64,000 nucleotides of DNA from Cheilinus undulatus (GCF_018320785.1 NC_054886.1:32099732-32163731), one strand, 5' to 3'. Shown: positions 12,205 through 25,300, counted from the stretch's first letter. Numbers and translations are program-made. Notes: generated from the sequence alone by a model not told the origin.

Positions 12205-15200
12205 TCATGTTAGCTGGCATATTGATACAGAGGAACCAGGATGTAGTTCAACAGCAAGATAAAGGGGCTTAATAAACGCTGTGTTGAAGGTATGGAGGTG
12301 GGACTTGCCTTCAGAGGAAACTCTATAAAATGACAGAGTTCCAGCTGGCCTATCCAGGTACATTCCCACCTGAGTTAAACCTGAGCAAAGGGAAGAAACA
12401 TTGATTGCCTGATCACCATGCAGAAAATAACGACCAACACGGGAGCAACTTAAACACCAAGACTCATCATTGGATTCCAGCTTGAAATCATTCACATCAC
12501 TGGCCGTGGGTTTGTATGTTAACCCAATTATGAGGGGCTCTGACACTTTAACCTCCCAGTAGCAGCGCCCATCTAAAGCCTGTTTACACATCACCAGACA
12601 GTGATCGTACATTTCTTTGTCTTCCACCCAGGCTGCCTTTTTGTTCCCTTCAGACAGATTGAGATTCTTGTGGTCTGTCTTGCGGTCAAAGGTGAGCTTA
12701 ACGGCATCTGGAAGTTTAAAAAAAGAAACCACTTTATTTCATTAAACAGAATCAAAATACACAGTAGCTTCTGGTGTCTGCTGAAAGCACAAAGCTCAGC
12801 TTCTCTCTAGTGTAAAGACAAAGATAAGGTCGAGGGCCTGAAGAGTTTTCCAGGTTTTCCAAAAAGTAAAACTAACTTGACAAATAGTTTTTTTAATTTT
12901 TGCTCAGGTCAACTTCCTGTGATACTGTTTGTCACCTGTAGAGAGTTTGTGTTGCATTAAAAGGAAAGGTGGTGTTTCAGTGCTATTAATGTGAAGGGTA
13001 GTAGTCTAGAGTTCACCAGTTCATTGATGAACAGTGGTACTTTTCAGATACTTACATTTCTTTAATCCTGGCTTCATCCTGTGAATTCCACAGTGATCAA
13101 CACTGTAGAGAAACAAGAGAGCCAACATTAATACAAAAATGATTTCAGTGCAATAAAATTAGTGTTCTTCTTAGCCGCAAACAAAAGAGGTGGAATTATT
13201 GAAGCTAGGGTCTTCGGGGCCTTGAACAAGGTAGTTCATGTGTAATGTTACTTCCATGATTGTTTGAATTATATGACCAATGCCACTGTTACTGATTACA
13301 CCCAAAGTTATGCAGTAAAGCAGGTGAGACCAGCACAGAACACCATCAAGGGCTGAAGCAGACACCATCAGCCAAAGTTCCTCCAGGGTCAGGAAAACAA
13401 TCACAATTAGTGGGCAATAATTTTCCCTTTGCTAATCTGTTTGTTTTTTCCAGTGATTTAATAAAACATTGTCCCCCTACTATCTGCCTTGTTATTTTTG
13501 TGGTGCAAAAGGACGTGGATCCTTAACATTAGGTTATTTGTTGTTGACTTGTTGGTTAAATCCTTCAATGCTCTGGGTTATTCTTTCTTCTCAAATTAAA
13601 TATGACCCCAGCTACTGCTATGCTATGTCCAAGTAAGTGTTGATAACCAATTGATGGTGGGAACACTGGGCAATAGGTGTGTAACAGGATTTGTACTTGT
13701 CCTCTATCGTCATAGTTCAGTGTATTCAGTCTCACAATGAACAGAGTAAAGACAGATAAACAGACGGAATCAACATCACAATCCAGGAAATGATCATACT
13801 GTTTTCTATCTACTAGAAAACATAACAATCATACATTTTCCCATGATAAATGCATTTCCTATTATTGATGGTTAAATATCTGGAGATGTTATTCATGTCA
13901 GTGTTGTTTTTTTATTTTGATTTTCACTTGTTTTGTTTCAAGGTCAATATACTACTGACCATACCAACTACCACAGGTAGTTGCAGACAATAAATGATGG
14001 TTAAAACTGTAATTGTCATTACTGCCATTCCAAAGTAATATGAAAACCTGAGAAATATGGATCTGGGACGACTTGTTACCTTTGACCCCAAAATGGATGT
14101 GCAAACCAAACCATGACCACTGTAAAGGTTGCAATTTTACTGTGTAATTTCTTGAGAAAATTAAGAAAATGTGGCAAAAGATGTGTAGTCTTCTATTTTA
14201 CGTTTTATTTGTTACTAGCTATATTACGGCATTACAATTCCTTATTTTATTTTGAAAATTCAGTGTTTTATTTTGAAGTGGTGCAGAAAGTAACGTTGAG
14301 CTGCTCTCGTGTGATTCACTGTAGCTTTACATAAGTTTACAGCCGCAAGCATGGATGCTTTAACCTGACACAGCAGATGGATTAGTTTCACACATCCATC
14401 TGGAAACCCTTCAATACTAAGCACTTGGGAAAGGGTAGAGGATTTGAAAAAAAAAACTCGGAGTGTGACTGGATGAACGTTCTGTCACATCTTTACGAGC
14501 CAATCAGAGCACCAAAACACACGATGTAGCCGCGACCAAGGTGCGCGTGTACAGCTACCAAAAAATAATGCAAACAATGGAGACTGTAGACATGTCAGTG
14601 CACAACTTCTGTTGTTTTCGAAAAGAAAACAACTCACTGCTGTTCTTTGTTCTTCTTTTAACATAGAATTGTCATCAAGTTCTGATAAAACTGGTGCTTT
14701 AGCAGCATCCACACTAAGCTCTTCCGCCATAATTGCACTGGCCTCTTGTTGTTGCTAGCTTACGTCACAACTCCGCTGCGCTGTCTCTGATTGGTCCTGT
14801 CACTTTCTAACCGGGCCCAGATGGTTCAGACAGGAGCTTTGCAAGATGGATTCACCAGTGAGAAACACAGAAATGGGCGTATCCATCTGCTTTGCAAGGT
14901 TATGAATGCTTTCCACGGAGATGGAAGTTGTAATGGACTTTTAATTTCTTTCAAATAGCATGCAGCCAACAAGGTAATTGTATGCCTGTTTTACTTTTGT
15001 ACTGCAAATTTCACTCACATGCTGTGCATGTTATCATTTATGTTTGCTTACATCATATCTCGATTACTTTATGCTGTTTAGTTTTTTACTGTAAATTTGG
15101 AGGAGAAAGAGAAGTAGAAGCTTCAAGTAAACCCGTAAAAAGAAAGCCACTTGTTTCTAGCTGTGCCTGGAAGGAATTACAACCACTGTGAACCGTTGTA

Positions 15201-18200
15201 GTCCTATTGGACAAGAACTCTAATCTACACTTGTCACACTACATAATGTCACTGAGAGCGCGTCATCATTGCACGTTAAAAGGAAACTGTTTTCACATTA
15301 AATTCTTGAAGCTTAGTTTTATGTTTTAAATTTATTTTCTTTTAAGTCTTTTATAGATTCTATATTTCTTTTGTTCATTGAATTGTTAGTGTATGTCTGT
15401 TACTTGTCAATTTTTATTTGTTTATTTTAATATACACATGGATGAACATATGCAGGTGTATGCATGCATAGTTTTGTTTTCTCTTTTTTGTCTCATTGGA
15501 AGGTGAGGTCCCTGGTATAAGGCTGATGACTTCTTGACCTTTCCTGACACATTTTTTTTATATGTACAGAATTATATTTTATGTAATCCTGTATGTGTGC
15601 AAAATGAAACAAACTAATCTGCAGTGTAGTCCAATAGCATATTATCAAATGGTTAAATGTCAATAAACTAAAGTAGCGTGTTACATACTTGAGTGTTTTG
15701 AGCTTGTATTCCTGTTTGTCTATCAGCTTGGTCAGTTGCTTCATTCCTGATTCTCCAAGATTGTTGTAGCTCAGGTCCAGCTCTTTCAGATGGGAGGGGT
15801 TGGACTTCAGAGCTGAGGCCAGATCAGCACAGCCTTCTTTTGTAACCATACAGCCTGACAACCTGAGAAAATGAGAAGGTTTGTTTAGAAAACAAGCTTG
15901 AAATAGAAAGAAAACACTTTACATGTTGGAAGTTTCTTGTGTCCTTGGATTATAAAGGAGGAAACTTGATAATAAATACCTTAGTGCTGTCAGTCTGCAG
16001 CAGTGACTTGACAGTCCATCACAAAGCAGCTTTACTCCAGAGTCTTTCAGATCATTGGTGCTCAGATCCAGATCTCTTAAAGGTAAGTAGGGGAACTTCA
16101 GACCAAAGGCCAAGTCTTCAACCCACTCTTCTGTCACGTTGCAGTGTGCTAGTCTAAGTATGAATAACAGGTTTATGATATGATGAATGAGGATTTGAAA
16201 CAATCAAAGATTGAACTAGATTTGTCAAAACATGTAGACAGAACTGCAGGTGAAGTAAACTTACACAGCCTTCCTGCTGATCCTCACTGCTGGTATGAGT
16301 CTCTTCCTTCCTTCATCTGTTGTGTTGTAGCTCTTTAAGTCAAACTCTTCCAGATCATTCTTTGACACCTGCAGCATGTAGGCCAGTGCTGAGCAGTGAA
16401 GGGGAGTCAACTCTTTTGTGGAACGTTCTGGTATTTCAAGATATTTCTGGATTTCATCTTTGACTCTGTGGTCCCTCATCTCAACCATGGCCTGGAAAAG
16501 GATGATACTACTGTCTGGAGGAAGGGCCTTCCTTTGTTTTTCTTTGAGGTACCTCAAAATTTTATTTTCAGTATCTTGGCTTGAGTCTGGTGATGTGAGC
16601 AGACGCTGAAGAATTCTTCGATTGGGTTCAACCACGAGGCCAAGGAGGAAGCGCATGAAGAAGTCCAAGTGGCCATTCTTCTTCTCCAGAACTTTCTCAA
16701 CTGTCATCTTCAGAAGATCAAATAAGCTGTGTTCTTTGTCCTTTACACTGAGGAAGTCTCTGAGCTCTTCTGTTTTCTGATTTGTCAAACAGTCGTGGAC
16801 AAAAAGTGCTGCAAAGAACTCCTGTATGGTCAGGTGCACAAAGAAGAAGATCTTTTCCTGTGAAAAGACCTGTTCTTCTCTAAGGACTGTGTTGAAGAAT
16901 CCGGAATAGATGGTTGCCTCTTTCAGGTTGATGCCACATTTCTCAAAGTCTTCATCATAGAAGATGAGGTTGTTCCTCTGCAGCTGGATGAATGCAAGCT
17001 TGCCAAGTTTCAGGAGGAAGTCTTTGTGTTTTGTCAGTAGTTGCTCTCTGTCTTCCTCTGTCTTTTTACAGTATTTTCTGTTTATGCGTTTTATCTGAAC
17101 AGACAGGTAATGCGCCATCATCTCTGTGAGAGTTTGAGGGATTTCAGCCTTCTCATCACCTCCAAAGGTCTCCTGGAATAATTCAGCAGAAATCCAGCAG
17201 AAGATCGGGATCTGACACATGATGTCAAGACTTGGTGATTTGTGAATGTGTGAAATTATTCTGTCAGCAAGACCCAGTTTATCACCGAACCTCTTCTTGA
17301 AGTACTTTTCTTTTTGGGGGTCAGTGAACCCTCTGATCTCTGTAACCATGTCAATAAACTCTGCAGGGATCTGATCAGCTGCTGCTGGACGGGACGTTAT
17401 CCAGAGTTTAGCTTCTGGAAGAAGGTTACCTTGGATGAGGTTTGTAATGAGATTCACCAAAGACGTTACTTCAGTGACAGATGTTACTAATTTGTTGTTC
17501 TTAAAGTCCAGCTCAATCCGACTTTCATCCAGGCCATCCAGGATCACAATGACTCTGGCTTTCATGAGTTCTCCTGAATCGCTCAGATCACGAAGTACAG
17601 GATGAAAAACAGTCAGAAGCCTACTAAGGCTTGTGGTGTCTTTGCTAAAATAAAGCTCTTTGAAAGCAAGAAAAAAAATGAAATCAATGTCCTGGTTTTC
17701 TCGTCCCTCGGCCCAGTCAAGAATGAATTTCTGCACAGAAAATGATTTTCCAATTCCTGCCACGCCCTTCGTCAGGACAGTTCTTTTCTTTTGGCCAGGT
17801 GAAGTGTTAAAGATGTCACTGAGGTCAACGTTTCCTTTCTCTGATTTTTCTTCCCATTTTTGTTTCATAACCCTGAACACGTGTTCTTCGTGAGGCCCTT
17901 CACTCTCCTGAGTGGTGATCAAGAGGTCTGTGTATATCTTGTCCTGGATGTTCTTCTGGTCACCAATTCCCTCAGATACTACAGTGAACTTCTTCTTCAT
18001 TTCTTCTTTAAATGTCTTTGATACTCCCCTGGCCCCTGTAACAACCAGAAGCACATGTAAAAATAAAAATCTTGACTTTCATATGATGTTATGTTAAAGT
18101 TATCCCTTCATAAGCTTAGAGAACCTTCTTTTCTGATTTTCTTCCCACACGTCTTGCAGGGGTAGTCTGCTGGTGTATTCCCCTGTTCCCAGTCTGAGCT

Positions 18201-20941
18201 GATACACTGTTTACATGACCAGTGTCCACAGGCCAGATGGACCAGATCACTTAGAGACTCTTCACATACTGAACAACTGGATGGCTGCTCTGTCAGCTGG
18301 CTGTGGGAAGAGCATCAAAAGACAAAACAGTCCTGGAAGTTACACCTCAGATTACAGCGATTACAGGATACAATGTTGACCCTGCAGCCTGAGAACTTCA
18401 ACAGCCTCCTAGTATGAGGAACACCACCATGGTTTGGTACATCTAGGACTATGAAATCACAGTTGAGTTCATACTGGGTTTCACAGCCATTGGTAAGGTC
18501 AACTTTGCTCAACAACGGTCTTTTATACAGCTTGTAGGGGATTCTGGGAAATTGATAAAAATGGGTAATTGTTTGTTTTTTAATTTACGATGCAAATCCT
18601 TTTTGAGAAAGTCATAGATTTTATGTTCAACTCACTGGCTATTGGATTTAGACTCCCTATGACCATTACATTGTTCTGGTAGAGTAAGGTTATTAGTATT
18701 TATGGTTTATCAGTCAACTACCTCAAATTTACTCTGGCAGTACTTCAGTTTGCTCACTGGTTGTTGTGGGTACTCCATCAGAGGCATTATGACCTAGAAT
18801 TGTTAACACCAAATGTGGTTGGATATATGAGATTCCAGGTCCGGGGGGCTACAACGTGATTTCGGGCAGTAAAAAAATCATGTCGATACCACATACTTGG
18901 GGATTATTCAGACAGACAATTGTCACCGTCTACATGGATACACCTCCAGGAACATCTGGGAGGCAAATCTGGCCTCAAATCAGGTTTAAAATTCTGTAGT
19001 GTGTGGCCAGCTAAAGTTGACAAAGAGGAACTGAACGAAGATGTATGAAATGACACAACACACTACAAAACATTTCATCTTTAGAACATTGCACCTCTAC
19101 CTTGAAATGCTTTTCTGTCTATATCACACAAATTCATTGGATTACCTTTGTTTATCTATGTGACCAGAATGCCTTGGCTCGTCGCCGGATGAGTCACTCT
19201 TCATTGAAACAAAAGAGGGCGCTGTGAATTCTGTGTCACTGAAAGAAGGTTAAATAAAAGCAAAAAGAATTCAATGATTAAAATAAATACAACAATATTT
19301 TCACTTTTACTGCCACAGATAATGGCACACATTTGAGTTTTGTTGGTTGGGGGAGTAAATGGCTCAGTTGCGCCCCCTTCAACATTTCAAATATTCAGCT
19401 CCCTGAAAAAATTTTACCTATGATTATGAAATTTGACAGGTATATGGCATGACCTGAAAAAAGCCTCTTGGATCCTTATTGTAAACAAAAAAACCCAGAA
19501 AGTTACATACTTTTTATTTTGATTCAATAGATTAGCTAAATTTGGACATTTCCAGGCCTCGTTCTGGAATTAACTACTCCTACAAATGAATCCACACCAT
19601 GTACAAATTTGTGTGTAGAGAAAAAAAAAAAAAAAAAAATCAGCTGACATACAAAAATAAAAGGGTATGGTTCTGGTGGCTCATCATTACATTAGGCTAA
19701 TTTGACCCCATCTAATGTTTAACATCTCTAAATAAATGATTAATATCTTTTCTTTTGCTTCATATTTAATAGTATTTTTACTTTAATGGTAACTATTAGG
19801 TAAACATGAAATTCACATGATTATGTTTTCTGTGTCCTGTACACACTTGGAACGCATCAGTGGTGTTTGGGGTCAGTTTGACCCTGGGCAGTTTTAGCTG
19901 TATAAAATATATAAAAATATTTTTTTGGATGATACCGAGGTCACTTTAACATGCAGTTTAATAAGTCCATCCATTTTTTGCACTGCTTATCCTGTTTAGG
20001 GAGCTGAAGCCTATCCCAGCTGTCTTTGGGTGAGAGGCTACAGGGTACAACCTGGACTGGTCACTTGTCAATCACAGGGCAGGCAAACAGAGACAAAAAA
20101 AACAGGCGCACTCACACTCACATCTGTGGGCAACTTAGAGTTACCAGTTAACCTAAAGAGCATGTCTTTTGTAGTGGAAGGAAGCTGGAGTACCCAGGGT
20201 GAACCCACATGCATGCACAGGGAGAACATGCAAACTCCACATAGAAAGGCCCTGACCGGGAAGTGAACCAGGGACCATCTGCTGTGAGGCAATAGCGCTA
20301 ACGCCTGCACCACCGTACAGCCTCCTATTTCACCCTACTCTACTAAAGTGATGTTTGCAATGTGTTTCTTGATTGCTCTGATGAAGGCCACAAGCTAAAA
20401 GCTCTCTGTTTCCTTTATACACCCTGGAATTTGGTGAAGTTTTGCCAGACAAGTCTTCCTTAGCTATCGATGTATAGAAATCAGACAACATGCTACAAAA
20501 AGTTACCCCTTTAAACTCTAAATCTCTACATTGATGCTATAAAAATATTATATACTTTAAACAAACTTCAATTACCTTATGTTTTTGTGAACAAAGTTCA
20601 TGGGATGGAACATGGATTCAGCACTCTTCATTGAAAGAACAGAGGGCGCTGTGGACGCTGTGTCACTGAAAGCAGTTTAAATAAAAACACACAAAAAAAC
20701 AAAAGATTAAAACAGATACAGCAAACTGATCGTTTCTCACACAGGAAGGTACAAGTTTCAATTTTATACACCACTCATAGAAACATTTCTCATACAATTA
20801 CATATGAGAGCAATGTGACAGACAGCTGCTCATTTCTGACTGGCTGTTACAATACCTCGTTAGCTCTTTGCCTGAGCTGATTGGCTGTTCAGACATCACA
20901 TGCTGAGGAGTACCTGGTTTCTTCCTTTTCCTCTCTGCCAT
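12205..20941 (-). CDS. NLRC3-like receptor copy A (RING-like, FISNA-NACHT, LRR, B30.2)
   Basis: This is a cytosolic NLR immune-sensor family protein; the ligand is unknown. Exons in transcript order: 20856-20941 (ATG), 20576-20665, 19146-19238, 18125-18300, 16265-18035, 15980-16153, 15689-15862, 13056-13102, 12205-12707 (TGA). They sum to 3114 nt, 1037 aa, with compatible phases throughout. Domains: basic start; two KSD repeat exons (residues about 29-90); RING-like zinc domain (about 92-140, CSVCEE and CGHWSCKQC); FISNA then NACHT (149-739) with Walker A GVAGIGKS (239-246) and Walker B ILDGLDES (313-320); two LRR exons of 174 bp (LRDLDLSTNDL, LKELDLSYNNL); linker; PRY-SPRY (871-1037). The start follows a non-coding first exon. 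The RING exon donor (G|GTTCTC) is weak. Family and exon model are confident; function is known only from relatives. Confidence 0.9.
14124..15181. mobile_element. 1.06-kb insertion in NLR copy A intron, 8-bp duplication
   Basis: The 8-bp direct repeats ACCACTGT (14116-14123 and 15182-15189) flank a segment missing from the matching intron of copy B (near 33165), where flanking homology is continuous. It carries a hairpin-forming CAGATGGA/TCCATCTG stretch (14371-14402). A short minus-strand ORF starting MAEELSVDAAKAPVL lies at 14485-14730. The transposon family was not identified. Confidence 0.6.
19966..20322 (-). repeat. V-SINE (tRNA-derived SINE)
   Basis: On the minus strand a tRNA-like head (GTGGTGCAGGCGTTAGCGC, then a diverged B box CTGGTTCACTTCCC) is followed by the conserved V-SINE centre (GGAGTTTGCATGTTCTCCC, GTAACTCTAAGTTGCCC). 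It ends with a tail containing AGCCTATCCCAGCTG on the plus strand. The copy is diverged from the common consensus, so it is probably old. It lies in intron 3 of NLRC3-like copy A. Confidence 0.8.
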
Positions 20942-21552
20942 CTCTGCAGCTGAAACATGAGCATCACAATTTTCAAGACGCAAAATTTGCAATGTGCAAT
21001 TTCCTGAGGCACACTCATGATCATGTGTAATACATTAGGACACTTGCAATTTAGCACTACAGCACTTTATCATCTGCCTCACGCACTTTGACTACAATGG
21101 TCACTTTATTCCTGATCAGTCTTATGTGTTCTGATCTTCATCTAAGTCACAACAATAGACAAACACAGACTGCTTAAACTAATACTTTGAACTTGAACTT
21201 TTAACATATTCATCTTTAAGATTCTGATCTATATTTATATTATCCCTTTTAAATAATAATGGAGTAAAAGTTCAAATAGTCCCTGAAAAAAGAGCTGTTT
21301 CAGAAGAATAAAGTAGAATAGTTTCAACAAAAAGCAGATGCATTTAATTTCTTTCCATAATAACAGTTGTAGCACATGTTCTCAGCTTGTATTGAAATAA
21401 ATTCAGAAAATGCAAGATGTTTATAACAGTATAATTCAAATATTATAAAATGTTATAATTAGGCTGTCTTTAAAGCAATGGTTTGTTGCCATTTTCAGAA
21501 CTTTTGAATTAACAAAAGTTGAATTTTAATCCATTTCTGTGCCAAGCATGTA

Positions 21553-21748
21553 TTAAAGGGAACATATTGTGTAAAAATCACTTTTTCAGGCTTTTCTAAC
21601 AAAAAATATGTGCCCCTGCCCCTCTCCCCCTCCACCTTTCAGAAAATGAGTGCTATAACAAGTTGTTCTCAGACGTTCACAGGCATTTTTTGGGACCTCT
21701 GAGACCAGTATAAACCTGTCTTAAAAGGGGAAAATATGTCCCCCTTAA
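21553..21748. mobile_element. Short TTAA-flanked MITE (piggyBac-like)
   Basis: The left end TTAAAGGGAACATATT and the complement of the right end TTAAGGGGGACATATT are inverted repeats that begin at TTAA, the piggyBac target. The 196-bp interior has no ORF. It lies in intron 1 of NLRC3-like copy A. Confidence 0.55.
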
Positions 21749-21749
21749 G

Positions 21750-23095
21750 AGATTTTAAAAAGTCACCAATGCCCACAGCATTCTTGTCTAGGCCTTCTCC
21801 CCCGTGGTACTACACTGAGGGAGGGCTGGTGGTTTAAAGGCGCCTGGGACATCCATAGCATGACCAGGGGCTTGCTGCAACCTGGACAGTACCCTAGGCC
21901 ATGCTAACTCAACACACCCACTCCTTGCTCTGCCCTAAAGGTGTGGACTATGTCATTCTTTAGGCTTTTTTTTTAGATTTGACTTTTCTTTTTTTTTTTT
22001 TAACCTCTGGTAGCATGTAAGGACATCCAGAGCACTACCAGGGTTGTGTCAGTCCTTCTTCCCACCCTCAGGCAGCTGACTCAGCACATCTATGCCTTAC
22101 TTCACCCTCAGTTTTTGGCCCAAGCATGCCTAAATGGTCTGTACACTACTGTACCTCAGACCTGCTCCAGTCCTGCACCCCCTGTAGGCCCCTCAGGTCT
22201 GATCAGCGTCTACTTGTCATCCCTCATGTTGATGTAGAATTTGTGCTGCAGACATTTCAACATTCTTCTCTTCTGCAGCTTCTACTGCTTTTAAAAAGCT
22301 GCTCCAGACAAATCTTTTCATCCTGGATTTTGACCTCAGTTAATCTGTAGTTATCTGATGTATCTTGGTATAAATGATGTTTATCTTTATGATTTTACTG
22401 CTGCCAATAATGTTATAGTGAGATTCTGTCAAAACACTTGGTGACCTTACTCTGTGAAACCAGATAAAATACTTTATGGCTATTTTATTGGTCTGATAAA
22501 TCTGTTTGGATCTACCTCACTACAGTTTGCTTATTCTGAAGGCGTAGGTGGGCTCTTTGAGGAGTTTGAATTCAGAGTCCTTCCTAGATATTTTATTGGT
22601 CCATCAAACTCTATTTCAAAGCTTTTAATTCACTCTGGGCATCTTATTTACAATTTAAGTTTCCCTCTACACCATCATCTCTATGTGATATTTACTTTCA
22701 TGAACACCTTTTTCTGGATTTTGAGGCCCCAGACAATTGCTAACTTTGCCTAAAAGCATCTAAATCAATATGATAGAAGGTAAGAGAAAATGTTTGAAAA
22801 CAGTATTTTAAATGTGTTAGAAACGATTTTAAAAGAGAAGTTAAACACAGATGTTATAGAAATTATACAGGATGAAATAAGGAGGGAAACTCAAACAGAC
22901 ATCAAAGTTGTCATCATTTTATCTTTAAATAATGGTTTTACTCATTTTATTCTATTTCTGAATTTATTTCTTGTAAACTGTAAAACACAACTCTTACAGT
23001 CATGGTTGAACTCTGACGGCTTGTTTTATTATCTCTGGTTCCGTTTGCACCATTTATTGGACCATAAAGTCCTATTAAGACTGCTGGAATATTGT
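21750..23095. other. Intron 1 of NLRC3-like copy A, little recognised
   Basis: There are several short chance ORFs on the plus strand. A stretch at about 22040-22340 could be a much-decayed LINE 3' end, but this is too weak to call. Confidence 0.3.
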
Positions 23096-23376
23096 TTAAA
23101 TGCGCATGCGTGATACAGAAGTTCAAAGTTCAGTTATTATCAGCTATAATAAAAACTGCTAACAAAGGCCTTATGTTATCGTGTACAGGTTTGTACATCT
23201 TTAACCTTGTAGAGTGAACTGAACTATTATTTCTAAAAGCATACATTTTTAAAAAAAAAATGTGGTTATTGTGGTTTTTAATCTATCTCTGAGTATTTCA
23301 GCATCACTGGAAACATGTTGCACTTTCCAATCACGAACATCGACTAAAAACTAGACAAACAGCTCAGTAGCGTCTG

Positions 23377-23384
23377 TGACGTCA
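23377..23384. promoter_or_regulatory. CRE palindrome TGACGTCA near NLR copy A first exon
   Basis: A perfect CREB/ATF palindrome lies 37 bp downstream of the first splice donor. The same octamer lies 38 bp downstream of the donor in copy B (44168-44175), within otherwise diverging intron sequence. Confidence 0.5.
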
Positions 23385-23420
23385 CATACGTGACCCATAA
23401 GATGAAAATCTGATACTCAC

Positions 23421-23515
23421 GTCAGTCAGCGCTGACTCTTCAGTCTCCTCGCTGCTTTTGACTGAATTCACGGAGATCCCCTCCTGTGACTCCCACCGAG
23501 CATGACAGCCAGATC
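23421..23515 (-). other. 5'UTR exon of NLRC3-like copy A
   Basis: A donor (GCTGAC|GTGAGTATC, exon end 23421) aligns with the copy B donor at 44213, and the exon sequence resembles that of copy B (CTCCGTG and GAGAC-rich 3' part). It holds an 11-codon upstream ORF (23468-23503, MLGGSHRRGSP) that ends before the donor; copy B has no ATG there. The transcription start is inferred. Confidence 0.6.
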
Positions 23516-23526
23516 CACAGAAAGAC

Positions 23527-23540
23527 ACTTTACTTTCACT
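23527..23540 (-). promoter_or_regulatory. Degenerate ISRE-like element of NLR copy A
   Basis: On the minus strand it reads AGTGAAAGTAAAGT, with two mismatches to the GAAA-NN-GAAA core. It lies 106 bp from the first donor, the same place as the perfect elements in copies B and C. Confidence 0.45.
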
Positions 23541-23856
23541 CTGACACTCTTGAGCTGAGCCACACCTGTGACACACACAGGTGATCCTTACTGCATCAGA
23601 GGGCGGAGCCCAACAAGGCAATAGTGGGCAGTACCCATCGTGCCTAAGGAACATGTTCACTTCTTCACATAATACGTCCCTGCTGCTGTCAAGTAATCTA
23701 AATCTTTGAATTGGTCACCATAGAAATACTTTTTAAACAGTATCATTTTCTAACAGCTGTATTCAAAATAACATATTAAACATTAACCTTGTGGATACTA
23801 AAAACTGAACACTAAAACATTTTAAATCTTTAAACCTTACAACCCAGCTGAATTTC

Positions 23857-24030
23857 TTTTTTTTAAGATTTATTTTTGGGCCTTTTCTTGCCTTTATTTG
23901 ACAGTGGATAGACTTGGAAACAGGGAAGAGAGTGGGGAGAGACATGGGGCAAAGGGCCACAGGCCAGATTTGAACCCAAGCTGCCCACATACATGGGTAG
24001 CGCCTTAAACCACTTGACCATCTTTGCTCC
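23857..24030 (-). repeat. tRNA-derived SINE, copy 2 (reverse)
   Basis: Same family as 331-526, in reverse: a poly-T start, then complements of the CATGTCTC body and the tRNA-like head (TGGTTTAAGGCGC, GGGTTCAAATCTGG). Imperfect direct repeats flank it (ACCCAGCTGAATTTC and ACCCCACTGAAGTTC). Confidence 0.8.
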
Positions 24031-24539
24031 TACCCCACTGAAGTTCTACAAAGGTTGTCTTAAATTCCAACATCAGTATTTAACATCCAGTATCTCTGGT
24101 CGCATACAGAAGTTGGACTAAAATCAGGAAGGTTGATATCTGCCCTCTTTTAATGGTGCAGATCACTGCAGTCTACTTTGCTGGATTTTAACTTTTGTGA
24201 TGCTCCACTCGTTTTCTATTGGTGAAAGGTCTGCAGGCAGGCCAGTTCAGGACCCAGACTCTTCTCTGATAAATATCACAGATAAAATAACATTTATGTA
24301 GCAAAATATATCCTCATATCTAATGAAAATAAAGCAGCATTTTAACTGTGTTTGTACACCAGGCAACTTTGCTAGCTAGCTTGCTGGCTTCACTATATTT
24401 ATTAGCTACCTTAAATCAAATCTGAGAAATGTCATAGATTAAAACAAACAAGCAAACAAAATCAACCTAGTTAAATCTCCTTAGCAAATTAAGAGAATCT
24501 CATTTATCTGGTAGGCGTCTAGAAGCCTTCTAGGATGCC

Positions 24540-24975
24540 TCGTAACCTGTTATATAGAGCCTATGTAACAGATAGGTAAATTATATTGGATAAGAATATA
24601 GTCTTTTTATTTTGGGTTTTTTTTGTATGTTTTGTTTATATTTTAAAGTTAATTTCACCAAAATCTTGTGTTTTATTTAAGTATTTTTAAGTCTTTATTT
24701 TGAAGCCTTGAATTGGTGACATTACTACGCCCTCTGCTGGCGGTAAGGTGGTATATCCTGTCACTTCCGCCCTCTCGCCAGTCTAATCAGAGCACAACTG
24801 GGAGAGGCTTGTTAAGAAGAAAGCTAAATGTTGACTGTGTTTCTGCTCTCTGCTCTGAACCTGTTAAGGAGCTCAACTTGGGAGAGAATAAATTCTGCTC
24901 AGTGAGACCGGCCTGAGTCTATGATTGCTTCCTGACTGAACACAACGCAGCGTAGCCAGAATGGGTAGCACACTT
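24540..24975 (+). other. Possible solo LTR fragment, uncertain
   Basis: A short GC-richer segment has TATATAGAGCC near its start and an AATAAA followed by a GT-rich stretch near its end, as in a long terminal repeat. No target duplication or coding part was seen. If it is an LTR it is an old fossil, and the family cannot be named. Confidence 0.2.
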
Positions 24976-25044
24976 CCGGCTACACCTAGCTAGCTTCAAG
25001 GCAGCTGAAGACATAGATGGGACATGTTAATGTCTTCCAGTTTG

Positions 25045-25300
25045 CTTACAATGGGTTAAGAAAGGCAGAAAAAGGGCCAAAACAGGTGGAAAATTTGTGA
25101 GAAGTGAGAAAGAAAGTGAGAAAGTGGCACAATTGGGTTAAAAGTGGCAACAATGGGTTATGGAGGCAAAAAATGAGCACTGGCAGCTAAAATTGTGAAA
25201 AGGGGTTAAAAGGTAGCAAAAATGGGTTAAAAGTGGCAAAAATGGTTAACAGAAGCAAAATGTAATTGAACATAGATAAAAAGAGGTTAAAATGGCACTT
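25045..25300 (+). repeat. GGCAAAAATGGGTTAAAAGT array 1
   Basis: Degenerate tandem units of about 20 bp made of GGTTAAAA, GTGGCAAAAATG and related words, purine-rich on the plus strand. The same words recur in seven other arrays in this window. Confidence 0.7.

Noticed and set aside
16396-16609. Plus-strand ORFs inside the NACHT exons (also 17660-18097 and 34012-35725)
   Set aside because: Antisense shadows of the conserved minus-strand coding exons.
23382-23660. Minus-strand ORF of 92 codons at the first exon of NLR copy A
   Set aside because: It reads through the conserved splice donor at 23420 and is not kept in copy B, so it is a shadow of the 5'UTR exon.
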